From positions 186,001 to 250,000 of the forward strand of contig CBDDED010000002.1 in NCBI GenBank assembly GCA_965226825.1: a stretch of 64,000 nucleotides of DNA, read 5' to 3'. Source of the stretch: Io17-Chloro-G2 sp965226825. Its GTDB lineage: Bacteria; Chloroflexota; Dehalococcoidia; Lucifugimonadales; UBA3495. The first letter of the stretch is position 1. The number at the start of each line of letters is the position of its first letter. The notes beneath the pieces are model-generated. The model saw only the letters and a list, made by a program, of their open reading frames with translations, was not told the DNA's origin and did not search any database. The translations under genes and the position numbers were made by a program. Shown piece by piece: positions 33,697-42,868 of this stretch.

Positions 33697-34878
33697 ATGG
33701 ATGTACTCCTCAGCGAAGAAGAGCAGATGGTCAAGAACCTGGCCAGGGAATTTCTGCAAGGGGAATGCCCTCCCAGCCTGGCCCGCGCCATGGAGCAAGA
33801 TGACCTGGGGTATCCGCCGGACCTGTGGAAACAGATGGCGGACTTGGGCTGGTTTGGCATGTCCCTGCCCGAAGCCTATGGAGGCCAGGGGCTGCCCCTC
33901 ACCTACCTGGGAATAGTCTTGGAAGAGGTGGGGCGCGCTATCGCCCCGGTCCCGTTCCACTCAACAATGGTTGCGGCCCTGGCGATCAACGCCCACGGTT
34001 CCGAACAGCAACGCCGGGAACTGCTCCCGGGTGTGGCAACCGGCGGCACGATCCTTACCTGGGCGTTCAACGAGCGAGACCCGCGCTTTCTGCCCCACAC
34101 GATTCAAGCCCGAGCCATCGCAGACGGCGACGACTTCATACTCTCCGGGACCAAGCTGTTCGTCGACAATTTCAACTCGGCGGCAAAGTGCCTGGTGGTC
34201 TGCCGCACGGGCGCCTACTCAGAAGAGAAGCCCAGGGAGGGCATCTCCCTGTTGTTGGTGGACACCAATGCCCAGGGTGTGTCCCACGTGCCATTGACCA
34301 CCCTGGCCAAAGACAAGCAAAGCATTGTCACGTTTGACCAGGTACGGGTTACGGCGTCGAACCTGGTTGGCCAGCAGGACCAAGGCTGGGAACTGGCCCA
34401 GGACATGCTCGACCGCGGCACCGCCCTGCTGTGCGCCCAAATGGTGGGAGCAGCGCGAAAAGACTCCGAAATGGGTATCGAATACGCCAAGAACCGGGTG
34501 GCGTTCGGCCGGCCCATCGGCTCGTTCCAGTCAATCCAACACCTCTGCGCCGACATGACCATTTGGATCGACGGTTGCCAGCTCCTGACTTACGAGGCCC
34601 TTTGGAAAATGGACCAGGGCTTGCCCGCCGGGTTGGAAGTGTCCCAGGCTAAGGCCTTTTGCAACGACAAATGCGAGGCAGCGGTACGTTCCTCCCAGGT
34701 CATTCACGGCGGGATCGGCTTCATGATGGAGTTCGATCTTCACCTATGGTTCCGGCGCGTGTCGGCTTGGACCATGCGAATGGGAACCACCTTCGAGCAC
34801 CGCTCCCGGATCGCGCGGACGCTGTTGGACCAGCCTGGAAAAGTCAGGTTGGGCATGGACCTGGCACCCATCCCCTGA
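33697..34878 (+). CDS. Acyl-CoA dehydrogenase family protein
   Basis: A second acyl-CoA dehydrogenase (393 aa), clearly different from the first. Motifs: LGWFGMSLPEAYGGQGLPLT in the N-terminal helical domain, VGAARKDSEMGIEYAKNRVA and FGRPIGSFQSIQHLCADM in the C-terminal domain, then QVIHGGIGFMMEFDLHLWFR, the FAD-contacting end. ATG 33697 is preceded by AAAGGT. Substrate is not predictable. Together with the upstream gene and ETF it points to catabolism of acyl-CoA or acyl-CoA-like intermediates. Confidence 0.9.
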   Translation: MDVLLSEEEQMVKNLAREFLQGECPPSLARAMEQDDLGYPPDLWKQMADLGWFGMSLPEAYGGQGLPLTYLGIVLEEVGRAIAPVPFHSTMVAALAINAHGSEQQRRELLPGVATGGTILTWAFNERDPRFLPHTIQARAIADGDDFILSGTKLFVDNFNSAAKCLVVCRTGAYSEEKPREGISLLLVDTNAQGVSHVPLTTLAKDKQSIVTFDQVRVTASNLVGQQDQGWELAQDMLDRGTALLCAQMVGAARKDSEMGIEYAKNRVAFGRPIGSFQSIQHLCADMTIWIDGCQLLTYEALWKMDQGLPAGLEVSQAKAFCNDKCEAAVRSSQVIHGGIGFMMEFDLHLWFRRVSAWTMRMGTTFEHRSRIARTLLDQPGKVRLGMDLAPIP

Positions 34879-34960
34879 CCGGCAACCACCGTTTATTCAT
34901 GACGGAACCGGACTTTAACCCGGCAATACCGAACATTAACCGCGACAGAGAGGGAACACC

Positions 34961-35164
34961 ATGCCCCAAGACCCGGTTTGCGGGAAGACCATCGACGAGG
35001 ACGAAGCCAGAGCCCAAACGGGTTTGACCCGCCACGGAGCTGCCGAAGTCGATCCTCAACAAGGCACTAGGAGTTTCCACGACGGCGCCTGGTATTATTT
35101 CTGCGGGCTGGATTGCCGCACCAAATTCCTGGCCAGCCCCTCCTCCTACCTGAACAAAGATTAG
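34961..35164 (+). CDS. YHS domain protein
   Basis: A 67-aa protein with the YHS signature: DPVCGKTID at the N-terminus (C7) and YYFCGLDCRTKF (C48 and C52) near the end. YHS domains bind metal ions and occur in or next to copper ATPases and other metal handling proteins. Preceded by GAGAGGG upstream of ATG 34961. No transporter neighbour explains a specific metal here. Confidence 0.85.
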   Translation: MPQDPVCGKTIDEDEARAQTGLTRHGAAEVDPQQGTRSFHDGAWYYFCGLDCRTKFLASPSSYLNKD

Positions 35165-35317
35165 GCACTGCCCGAGCTCGCCACCGGCAATGGCGCTTCC
35201 TGGCCGCTTAGTCTGAATCAGGATTTCGAGATTCCCAAGTAAGGGCTATGTTGCCTGGAACATTTCCTTTGGGCAAGCCTGCGTGGCCGAGTTCCAGAAG
35301 CCCGGAGCACCGCCGCC

Positions 35318-36631
35318 TCAGGCTAGTTGGCGCGCTTGACGGAAGACCGCCAACTGCAGGGCCACCAACACCAGGCTCACTATTCCGATGACCGTGTAGA
35401 CGTCTTTGGGATTCCAAATATAGACGAACCAACTGGTGACCAACGTGGCCAGGGGGACAAAGCCGTTGTCCAGTTGATAAATGCTCATAACCCGGCCCCG
35501 TAGATCGTCTGGAATAATCGTCTGTATCAGGGTGCTGTTGCCGACCCTGAAGAAGTATTGGCAGAATCCCAGGCCCGCCAACGTCGCTATAGACACCCCG
35601 TACCAGGTCGATTGGGCGAAGACCAACACGAAGAAACAGCCGCCGGCCAGCCCCAGGAAAGTTGCCGTCCCCTTCCGGGCCACAAATCCCACAGTCGCTA
35701 CAATCACCGCAGCTACGACACCCCCGACGCCCAGGGCCGCCGACAGGATGCCGCCGGCGTCGGCGTCCCGCCCCAACACCTCACTGGTGAACACCGGCAG
35801 AATGAATAGCAGGGGTGTGAACACCATGTTTGGAACGAATGACATTACTATCAACTGCAACACCGGCTTTGCTTGCCACACGTAGGCCATTCCCGCCTTC
35901 ATGCTGGCAAACGCCGAGGTGCGCTCGGGCCGCTGTGGAGACCGGAATTGCAAGCGGACCGGTATCATCAACACAACCATCAACAGGTAACCCAGGGTTT
36001 CCAGGAGGAAGTTCCAATTGAACCCCAGGGTGGCGATGATCAACCCGCCGATGGCCGGGGCGACGATGCGGGTCGTGGGAAAGACCATACTGTTGAGGGC
36101 CAAGGCGCTGGTGAGGGCTTCGCGGGGGACGGTGTTGGCAACGATGGCGTTGCGGACCGGCTGAATGACGCTGTGCGCGACTCCCGCAATGATCATGTAG
36201 AGAAAGGGGTGCCACCAACGCAGCGGACCGGAGGGTTCCTCTGCATCCAGGTCTGTGGCTATCACCAGGAACGCAAACGTTGCCGCGGCGGCGGCCATGC
36301 ACAACTGGGCAATCATGATCAGCTTGCGGCGGTCGACGCGGTCAGCCAGCACTCCGGCCCAGGGCCCGATTAGCAACACCGGGAGTGTCCGTACCCCGAT
36401 CACCGTCCCGGTGAGCAACGCGTTGTTGTCGGTCAGCTTGAGGACCAGCCAGCCAACGGTCAGGATCTGCATCCATTGGGCGCTTTGAGCGAAGAAGTTG
36501 CCGAGCCATACCAGGCGGAAGTCCCGGAATTGCCTGGCTGTTTGGAAGGTATCCAGCCGGGAAACCCAGTTGCCTTGGCCGGGTCCGGCCCGTCGGTGAG
36601 CTTGTGGAGTTTGGGGGGATTGAGTGGACAT
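35318..36631 (-). CDS. MFS transporter (EntS/MFS_3-like)
   Basis: A 437-aa membrane protein. The start FQTARQFRDFRLVWLGNFFA and the loop GPWAGVLADRVDRRKLIMIA are typical of the MFS_3/enterobactin-exporter-like group; VPREALTSALALNSMVFPTT and IIPDDLRGRVMSIYQL are also conserved in that group. The frame is open to 36838, but the extra N-terminus would be encoded by a repeat element, so I chose ATG 36631. A close relative lies at 48684. Probably an exporter; substrate unknown. Confidence 0.86.
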   Translation of the reverse strand: MSTQSPQTPQAHRRAGPGQGNWVSRLDTFQTARQFRDFRLVWLGNFFAQSAQWMQILTVGWLVLKLTDNNALLTGTVIGVRTLPVLLIGPWAGVLADRVDRRKLIMIAQLCMAAAAATFAFLVIATDLDAEEPSGPLRWWHPFLYMIIAGVAHSVIQPVRNAIVANTVPREALTSALALNSMVFPTTRIVAPAIGGLIIATLGFNWNFLLETLGYLLMVVLMIPVRLQFRSPQRPERTSAFASMKAGMAYVWQAKPVLQLIVMSFVPNMVFTPLLFILPVFTSEVLGRDADAGGILSAALGVGGVVAAVIVATVGFVARKGTATFLGLAGGCFFVLVFAQSTWYGVSIATLAGLGFCQYFFRVGNSTLIQTIIPDDLRGRVMSIYQLDNGFVPLATLVTSWFVYIWNPKDVYTVIGIVSLVLVALQLAVFRQARQLA

Positions 36632-36796
36632 AGAATCCAGGATGTGCGTTGGGGAGGCCTTGGGGAGAGTACCACACCCGTTGGGGATTTCATACGGAGA
36701 GATTCTGATGCCCGGGTTATCGAATTCTAAAGTGGGAGGACGTGCAGAAGCCGATTTTATCAAAGGGCTGGCGCCGCGACGGTACCGGGCGCCTCC

Positions 36797-37103
36797 CCCG
36801 CCATTCTCGCCGCAGCGGGAATCCAGAGCCCTGATCATGCGCCAAGGCGGTTATGCCAACCAACACGCGCCGGGTGGACAGGTCGACGTCCCACCTGGAC
36901 CATTCCTGCAGACCCACATCACGTTTGATGGGAGAAAGGGCTCTGGATTCCCGCTGCGGCGAGAATGACGGGTAGTTGGGTTTTTCAACACAGAGAACCC
37001 CCGAGGACGCAAGGGGTGTTGGGGAAAATGGACCCAAAAACAACTCTGCGCTCTCCGCGGTGAAATGGGCTCTGGATTCCCGTTGCGACGAAAATGGCGG
37101 GTG
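36797..37103. mobile_element. MITE-like element copy C, truncated and interrupted
   Basis: 36797-36972 matches the inner part of copies A and B: an inverted REP unit, the block with GGTCGACGTCCCACCTGG, then a direct REP unit. The outer GGTCTTTCGATT ends are missing. After about 95 bp of other sequence, a third REP unit occurs at 37067-37101 (ATGGGCTCTGGATTCCCGTT). Together these fill most of the 617-nt gap between the MFS and molybdopterin-subunit genes. Confidence 0.7.
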
Positions 37104-37248
37104 CGCCGTTGCTTCCGTATATACGTTGTTGCTCCCATGAAAATGCAAGGGGGCGGCGGAAGATTGACACCCAAAGGCCGTCGCTGTACGCTCGGAACAA
37201 TCTGAAATTTAGTCCACCGGCGAGGGTTGCCTCGCCATGGAGGTCCTG

Positions 37249-39513
37249 ATGGTTTCCACCCTCTCGGTAGTCGGACAATCCGTACCCCGGGGAGAGGGCC
37301 CCGACAAAGTATCGGGCGGAGCGACTTACGCGGCAGACCTGACCCTTCCTGGTTTGCTGACCGGCAAGGTCCTGCGCAGCCCGTTCCCACACGCCAGGAT
37401 TGTCAGAATCGACACGTCCCGGGCCGCCAACCTGCCGGGAGTCCATGCAGTGCTCACGGGTCAAGACCTGCCCGACCGCCTGGTGGGCCGGTTGCTCAAA
37501 GACATCCACGTTCTGGCCAAAGACCGGGTCCGTTTCGTGGGAGAAAAGGTGGTCGCCGTCGCTGCTGAAGACGCCGACACTGCTGAAGAGGCGTTGCTGC
37601 TGGTTGATGTGGAGTACGAAGAATTGCCGGCGGTGTTCGATCCCCTGGAAGCCATGAAACCCGACGCTCCGGTGCTTCACCCGGACCTGGATAGCTACTC
37701 TGGGTTGCCCCGGCCAATGTCCCAGGTCAACAACGTGTTTGCCCAGAACAATTGGGCGCACGGCGACGTGGAGCAGGGATTCCGTGAGTCTGACCTCATC
37801 TTCGAGCACACTTTCAACGCCCAGTTGATGCATCAAGGCTACATCGAGCCTCACGTGTGCGTAATCCGGGTTGACGATAGCGGCAGGGTGGAAGGCTGGG
37901 TCAACAATAAAGCGCCCTTCGGCCTTCGGTCGCAGATGGCCGCCGCATGGGACATCCCGGAGGACATGATCAAGTTCAACCCTTGCAGTATCGGCGGCGA
38001 CTTTGGGGGCAAGGGTTCCTTCATGGATGTTCCTCTGTGTTATTACCTGGCGCTGCGCTCCGGGCGGCCGGTGAAAATGGCTATGGACTACATCCAGGAA
38101 CTTATGGCCGGCAACCCCAGGCACCCGGCGGTGATCACCCTGAAGACGGGAGTCAAGAGCGACGGCCGGTTGTGGGCGCGCCAGGCCACTGCCGTTTTCA
38201 ACAGCGGGGCCTACGGGTCTTTCAAGCCCAGGGTCTACCTGGGCGGGGCCGACCGCGCCGGCGGCCCTTATGTGATCCCCCACATCAACATAGACGGCTA
38301 CATGGTGTATACCAACAACGTTCCCTGCGGGCACATGCGGGCGCCGGCCAAGCCCCAGGTGACCTTCGCGGTCGAGTCTCACATGGACATGATCGCCAGG
38401 GAAATGGGTCTGGACCCCTACGAGTTCAGGCTACGCAACGTGCTGCACGACGGCGACACTTCTCCCACCGGCGGCAGTTGGGAGGAAATCCGGGCCGAGG
38501 AAACCCTGCGGGAGGGAGCCGAAGCCGCCGGGTGGACCGACCCCAAGGCAAGCTCATCCACCACCGCCGTGGGCCGGGGAATGGCCATGGCCGACCAACC
38601 TCCGGGCTCGGGCCAGTCCACTGCCAAGGTAGTCCTGGGTGAGAACGGCAAGGCAACCTTGTTGATGTCACTGTGGGACACCGGCACCGGAGCCCATACC
38701 GTGCTGCGCCAGGTGGTGGGCGAGGAGTTGACCATCCCGGCGGAAGACGTAGCAATGGTGGTAGAAGGCACCGACGCCGTGGACTTCGACTCGGGGTCCG
38801 GCGGCAGCCGGGTCACCTATACGTCCGGCCAGGCAGTCCTGGGCGCGGCAGTAGACTTGAAGGAAAAGATTACCGCCTTCGCCGCTGAGCTGTTGAATTG
38901 TCCACAGGAGCAACTCCGGCTGGAGGACGGCGAGGTCCGCACGGAATCGTCACCGGGGCAAGAACCCCGGGCCATACCCTTGACCGAGTTGGCCGCCAGG
39001 TCTGCCGACGCCGGCGGGGGGCCGCTGGCGGGAGAAAACATCTTCACCGCGCCCACCTCAACCGTCACCTCCTTCTGCACCCAGACTGCGGAAGTGGAAG
39101 TTGACCGGGAGACCGGCCAGGTCACAGTGAAAAAAATCGTTTCAGTGCACGACGTCGGCACAGTGATCAACCCATTGAACCACCAGGGACAGATCGAAGG
39201 CGGCGTGATTCAGGGTCTGGGGTATGCCCTGATGGAGGAATTGACCAGCCATGAGGGCCGGATCTCCACGCTCAGCCTGGGAGACTACAAAATCCCGACA
39301 ATCCAGGACCTGCCGGAGCTGGAAACCCGGTTAATCGGGTCACCGTCCGGCCCGGCCCCCTATGCCAGCAAGGGCATCGGCGAGAGCAGCAACGTGCCGG
39401 TGGCCGCGGCAATTGCCAACGCCGTGGAGGATGCCGTCGGCGTCCGAATAACCAGCCTGCCAATCACCGCCGAAAAGGTTCTGGCGGCCCTGAAGGCCAA
39501 GAACCAAACGTAG
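37249..39513 (+). CDS. Xanthine dehydrogenase family protein, molybdopterin-binding subunit
   Basis: A 754-aa large subunit of the xanthine oxidase/aldehyde oxidoreductase family, which hydroxylates N-heterocycles, aldehydes or aromatic compounds. Seen: GGATYAADLTLPGLLTGKVL, SIGGDFGGKGSFMDVPLCYY (Moco contact), GHMRAPAKPQVTFAVESHMD, and the catalytic-glutamate motif SKGIGESSNVP (E about 712). GGAGG at 37239-37243 supports ATG 37249 over the upstream ATG 37237. No FAD or 2Fe-2S subunit gene is adjacent, which is unusual. Confidence 0.9.
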   Translation: MVSTLSVVGQSVPRGEGPDKVSGGATYAADLTLPGLLTGKVLRSPFPHARIVRIDTSRAANLPGVHAVLTGQDLPDRLVGRLLKDIHVLAKDRVRFVGEKVVAVAAEDADTAEEALLLVDVEYEELPAVFDPLEAMKPDAPVLHPDLDSYSGLPRPMSQVNNVFAQNNWAHGDVEQGFRESDLIFEHTFNAQLMHQGYIEPHVCVIRVDDSGRVEGWVNNKAPFGLRSQMAAAWDIPEDMIKFNPCSIGGDFGGKGSFMDVPLCYYLALRSGRPVKMAMDYIQELMAGNPRHPAVITLKTGVKSDGRLWARQATAVFNSGAYGSFKPRVYLGGADRAGGPYVIPHINIDGYMVYTNNVPCGHMRAPAKPQVTFAVESHMDMIAREMGLDPYEFRLRNVLHDGDTSPTGGSWEEIRAEETLREGAEAAGWTDPKASSSTTAVGRGMAMADQPPGSGQSTAKVVLGENGKATLLMSLWDTGTGAHTVLRQVVGEELTIPAEDVAMVVEGTDAVDFDSGSGGSRVTYTSGQAVLGAAVDLKEKITAFAAELLNCPQEQLRLEDGEVRTESSPGQEPRAIPLTELAARSADAGGGPLAGENIFTAPTSTVTSFCTQTAEVEVDRETGQVTVKKIVSVHDVGTVINPLNHQGQIEGGVIQGLGYALMEELTSHEGRISTLSLGDYKIPTIQDLPELETRLIGSPSGPAPYASKGIGESSNVPVAAAIANAVEDAVGVRITSLPITAEKVLAALKAKNQT

Positions 39514-39517
39514 CAAT

Positions 39518-39573
39518 CTCGCGGCGGCGCGGTTCGTCCTGGGCACTAGGACCTGGGCCCGTTCCGCCGCGAG
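39518..39573. other. Nested inverted repeat after the molybdopterin-subunit gene
   Basis: A perfect 10-bp inverted repeat CTCGCGGCGG (39518-39527) / CCGCCGCGAG (39564-39573) encloses a second one, GTCCT (39536-39540) / AGGAC (39548-39552). No T-run follows, so it is not a standard intrinsic terminator; it may be an mRNA 3' structure. The rest of the 274-nt gap to the amidohydrolase shows nothing recognisable. Confidence 0.6.
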
Positions 39574-39787
39574 TGTGCGGCGGGCCAAAACCGGGGCGGA
39601 CCGAAATCATCCAACGCCGTCCTGGCATAACTGTCACGTGGGCTGGTTGTGCCGGATGATCGCAACCGGTTGGTCCCACGATGAATGGACCGCGGCCGGT
39701 CCCGCAAGCGACCATCTGACCACCGGCCCCGGCGTTCCCCGATAGCCCAACCGGGATTGCTGCAAACCCCGGGATTGAGGCTTCGCC

Positions 39788-41167
39788 TTGGCTGAAACAT
39801 CCCTGAAAATCGACAACGCCCAATTCCTCCTGACCATGGACTCCCAGCGCCGGATAATTCGAGACGCCTCGGTTTTGATTACCGGCAACCGGATTACCCA
39901 AGTGGGAAAGGCCTCAGAGTTGGCCGGAGTCGGGGCCGACCGGGTGATCGACGCCCGGGACATGGTGGTCACGCCTGGCTTCTGCAACGGGCACATGCAC
40001 ATCAGCTACGCCCACGCCGCCCGCGGAGTTTTTCCCGACGACCTGGGCCCAGGCTATTTGCCCCTTGTTTTCAAGCTCCAAGCCGCAATGACTCCCGATG
40101 AGGAATACAACGCCTCCTTGCTGGCCATCACCGAGTTACTGAAATACGGGACCACCTGCTTCCTGGACCCCGGCAGCACCAAGCACCTCGACGCCTGCCT
40201 GGAGGCCTATCGCCTGTCGGGTTGCCGCATTGTCGTCGGGCAGCAGGTCGTGGACCGCACCAATCCAATAAACCTGCCCGTGTCGCCAACGTCCCAGGCA
40301 GTGGCTCAAATGGAAGAAACGATCAACGATTACCACGGGGAACTAGACGGCCGGGTCACGGCTTGGGCCATGCCGTTCTCGTGGGAATATGCCTCTCCGG
40401 AACTCCTGGTTGCGGCCAAGGACCTGGCAGACCGGAACCACACCGGGATGACCCTGCACCACAACAACAGCCCGGGGTCGGTGGAAAATTGCATCGCCCA
40501 GAGCGGTCTCCGGCCAACCGGATACCTCGAAGGGCTTGGCGTCCTGGGGCCCAACGTCCTGCTGGCCCACCTGCTGGGCCTCGACCGGGACGAGGTCGAA
40601 GTCATGGCCAGGACCGGCGCTAAAGGGGTGGTTTGCCCCACTGCCGCGCTCAAGGGCGGGGCCGGGATGACCAACCACGGACTGCTTCCGGAAATGCTCG
40701 AATCGGGCATCGTTGTGGGTCTGGGCACCGACGCCGGGAACAACTCCAACCTGATCGAAACCATGCGCTCCATGTACCTGGCCGCGGTGCTGTATAAGGA
40801 CGCCCGGGAAAGCACACGGGTCATTCCCGCTGAAACCGCCCTGGAAATGGGGACTATCGACGGCGCCCGGGCATTGGGTCTGGGCGACGAAATCGGGTCC
40901 ATAGAGATTGGCAAAAAGGCCGACCTCGTGCTGTTCGATACTCTCAGGCCGGAATGGAGAAGCCTGTTCAATCCGGTGAACAACCTGGTCTACAACGCCG
41001 ACGGGCGCAGCGTCCACACGGTGATTGTGGACGGAAGGGTCGTGGTGGACGACCACCGGCCCCAATTCGTCGACGAGATCGAACTGATAAGGAAGGTCCA
41101 GGGGCAGGGGGAGGACCTGATGCTCCGAGAAGGGGTATCGTTCCCATCCCGCTGGCCTGTGGTGTGA
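39788..41167 (+). CDS. Amidohydrolase family protein (SsnA/TrzA-like)
   Basis: A 459-aa metal-dependent hydrolase. The first metal motif is GFCNGHMHISY (H69 and H71), followed by GMTLHHNNS, VLLAHLLGL and the catalytic aspartate in GLGTDAGNNSN. The C-terminus IGSIEIGKKADLVLFDT is typical of amidohydrolases of the cytosine deaminase/atrazine-hydrolase group. The start is TTG 39788. Likely a deaminase or hydrolase of a heterocycle; the upstream molybdenum hydroxylase subunit suggests, but does not prove, a shared heterocycle pathway. Confidence 0.88.
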   Translation: MAETSLKIDNAQFLLTMDSQRRIIRDASVLITGNRITQVGKASELAGVGADRVIDARDMVVTPGFCNGHMHISYAHAARGVFPDDLGPGYLPLVFKLQAAMTPDEEYNASLLAITELLKYGTTCFLDPGSTKHLDACLEAYRLSGCRIVVGQQVVDRTNPINLPVSPTSQAVAQMEETINDYHGELDGRVTAWAMPFSWEYASPELLVAAKDLADRNHTGMTLHHNNSPGSVENCIAQSGLRPTGYLEGLGVLGPNVLLAHLLGLDRDEVEVMARTGAKGVVCPTAALKGGAGMTNHGLLPEMLESGIVVGLGTDAGNNSNLIETMRSMYLAAVLYKDARESTRVIPAETALEMGTIDGARALGLGDEIGSIEIGKKADLVLFDTLRPEWRSLFNPVNNLVYNADGRSVHTVIVDGRVVVDDHRPQFVDEIELIRKVQGQGEDLMLREGVSFPSRWPVV

Positions 41168-41298
41168 GGCATCAGGTATCGTCCAGGCGATGCGATAGGG
41201 ACTATAATCCACTGGCGCGGCCCACATTTGACGCCATAGCCGCTCCATTTCTTTAATCCATAGCAGCCCGTCACTGCTCGATGCAAAAGGAGAGACCG

Positions 41299-42381
41299 AT
41301 GCACGTTGGCATGTCCACGGTTTTCCAGAGCGCTAACTGCGATCTTCCGGACCACGAGGTGTACCAAAACGAGGTCCATCTGGCCGACCTGGCCGAACCC
41401 CTGGGCTACCAGTCGATATGGGGTGTGGAGCACCACTTCACCGACTACACCATGTGCCCCGACCCCATCCAGTACCTGTCCTACATGGCCGGGCGCACCG
41501 AGCACGTGCAGCTTGGCACCATGGTCGTGGTGCTGCCCTGGCACGACCCCATGCGGGTGGCGGAAGAAGTTTCGATGCTGGACAACCTGAGCAATGGCCG
41601 GATGATTCTGGGCATCGGCCGCGGGCTGGCGCGGGTGGAATACCAGGGGTTCCGGTTGGATATGTCCGAGTCGCGCACCAGGTTCGTGGAATCGGCGGAG
41701 ACGCTGTTGGGCGGGTTGGAGACGGGGTTCTGCGAGTTCCGGGGTGAGTTCATTAACCAGCCCAAAGCGGCCATCCGCCCGGCGCCGTTGAACAGTTTCA
41801 AGGGCCGGACCTTCGCCGCTGCGGTATCCCCCGAATCGTCCCAAATCATGGCCGAACTGGGAGTTGGCCTGCTGATCATCCCCCAGAAACCCTGGGATGA
41901 CGTGGTCACGGAGCTGGAGTCCTACCGGCAGGTTTACCGCCGGGTGAACCGGGAAGAACCACCCGCGCCTATTGTGGTGGGGTTCACCTACTGCGACGAG
42001 GACCCGGCCCGGGCCGAGGAGATGGCCCGGAGGCACGTGGGCGCCTACTGGGAATCGGTCATGGAGCACTATGAAATCAGGAACGACCATTTCAAGGGAC
42101 TCAAGGGCTACGAGTACTACGACAACATGACCGAAAAGGTAGCCCAATACGGGGACGACGACGTTCGAGAATTCTTTCTGAATCTCCAGGTCTGGGGCAC
42201 CCCGGAACAATGCCTGGAAAAGATCGAGCGAATCCACGAACGAGTCGGCCACGGGTCCTACGTAGCGGTGTTCAGCTACGGAGGCATGCCCTACGCGGAC
42301 GCCGAGGCCAGCATGCGCCTGTTCGCCGAAAAGGTGATGCCCCAGTTGAAGGAAATAGAGGCGGCGCCGGCAGGCGGCTAG
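41299..42381 (+). CDS. LLM class flavin-dependent oxidoreductase
   Basis: A 360-aa luciferase-like monooxygenase of the bacterial luciferase/F420 superfamily. It shows the TIM-barrel start MHVGMSTVFQSANCDL, the GYQSIWGVEHHFTDY strand, LGTMVVVLPWHDPMRVAEEV and LSNGRMILGIGRGLARVEY. AAGGAG upstream of ATG 41299 decides the start over ATG 41281. These enzymes use FMN or F420 to oxygenate or reduce organic substrates; the cofactor cannot be told from the sequence. Two others occur at 51132 and 55374. Confidence 0.9.
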   Translation: MHVGMSTVFQSANCDLPDHEVYQNEVHLADLAEPLGYQSIWGVEHHFTDYTMCPDPIQYLSYMAGRTEHVQLGTMVVVLPWHDPMRVAEEVSMLDNLSNGRMILGIGRGLARVEYQGFRLDMSESRTRFVESAETLLGGLETGFCEFRGEFINQPKAAIRPAPLNSFKGRTFAAAVSPESSQIMAELGVGLLIIPQKPWDDVVTELESYRQVYRRVNREEPPAPIVVGFTYCDEDPARAEEMARRHVGAYWESVMEHYEIRNDHFKGLKGYEYYDNMTEKVAQYGDDDVREFFLNLQVWGTPEQCLEKIERIHERVGHGSYVAVFSYGGMPYADAEASMRLFAEKVMPQLKEIEAAPAGG

Positions 42382-42524
42382 CGCCGGGCATTTGGGGGTG
42401 GTTGAGCCTGCATGCAGCGGCTCACGGTTTCGTTCTCGTGGCTGGAGGAATCCAGGCGATTGTTATGGGTTGCGAAGCTAGCGCATACCCGAATCGCCCA
42501 TGCCGCCACCAACATCCTGCCCGA

Positions 42525-42868
42525 CAACCAGGGCTCTGGATTCCCGCTGCGGCGAGAATGACGGGGGGTGGGTGGGGTCGGATAGATGGTGATCAGGCAC
42601 CATTTTGGAAGCAAGATTCCTCTGCCACGTTAGGATATGTTTGTCCGTTGCCATAACCGTGTCGGCGCACAACCAGGGCTCTGGATTCCCGCTGCGGCGA
42701 GAATGACGGGGGGGTGGGCGCAGTCGGATGGATGGTGATCGGGCACCATTTTGGAAGCAGGATTCGTCCGCCGCGTTAAGACATGTTTGTCCGTTGCCGT
42801 AACCGTGCCGGCGCACAACCGAGGCCCCGGATTCCCGCCGCGGCTAGGAATGCGGTGGGTGGGTCAGG
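42525..42868. repeat. Tandem ~146-bp repeat carrying the REP-like palindrome
   Basis: Two full units (42525-42669 and 42670-42815) and the start of a third follow one another. Each has the 35-bp REP unit (42531-42565, 42676-42710, degenerate from 42822) and a common spacer with CACCATTTTGGAAGCA and TTTGTCCGTTGCC. A related single unit lies at 57717-57858. This occupies the 482-nt gap between the LLM oxidoreductase and the amidohydrolase; I see no gene in it. Confidence 0.85.

Noticed and set aside
36632..36838. 69-residue N-terminal extension of the MFS transporter
   Set aside because: Encoded partly by a REP unit (LDSRCGEN); ATG 36631 gives the normal family start.
36985..38382. Long minus-strand frame opposite the molybdopterin subunit
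   Set aside because: Antisense shadow in GC-rich DNA; the plus-strand protein has all family motifs.
40990..42252. Minus-strand 420-codon frame opposite the LLM oxidoreductase
   Set aside because: Shadow frame spanning the promoter region of a well-supported gene.
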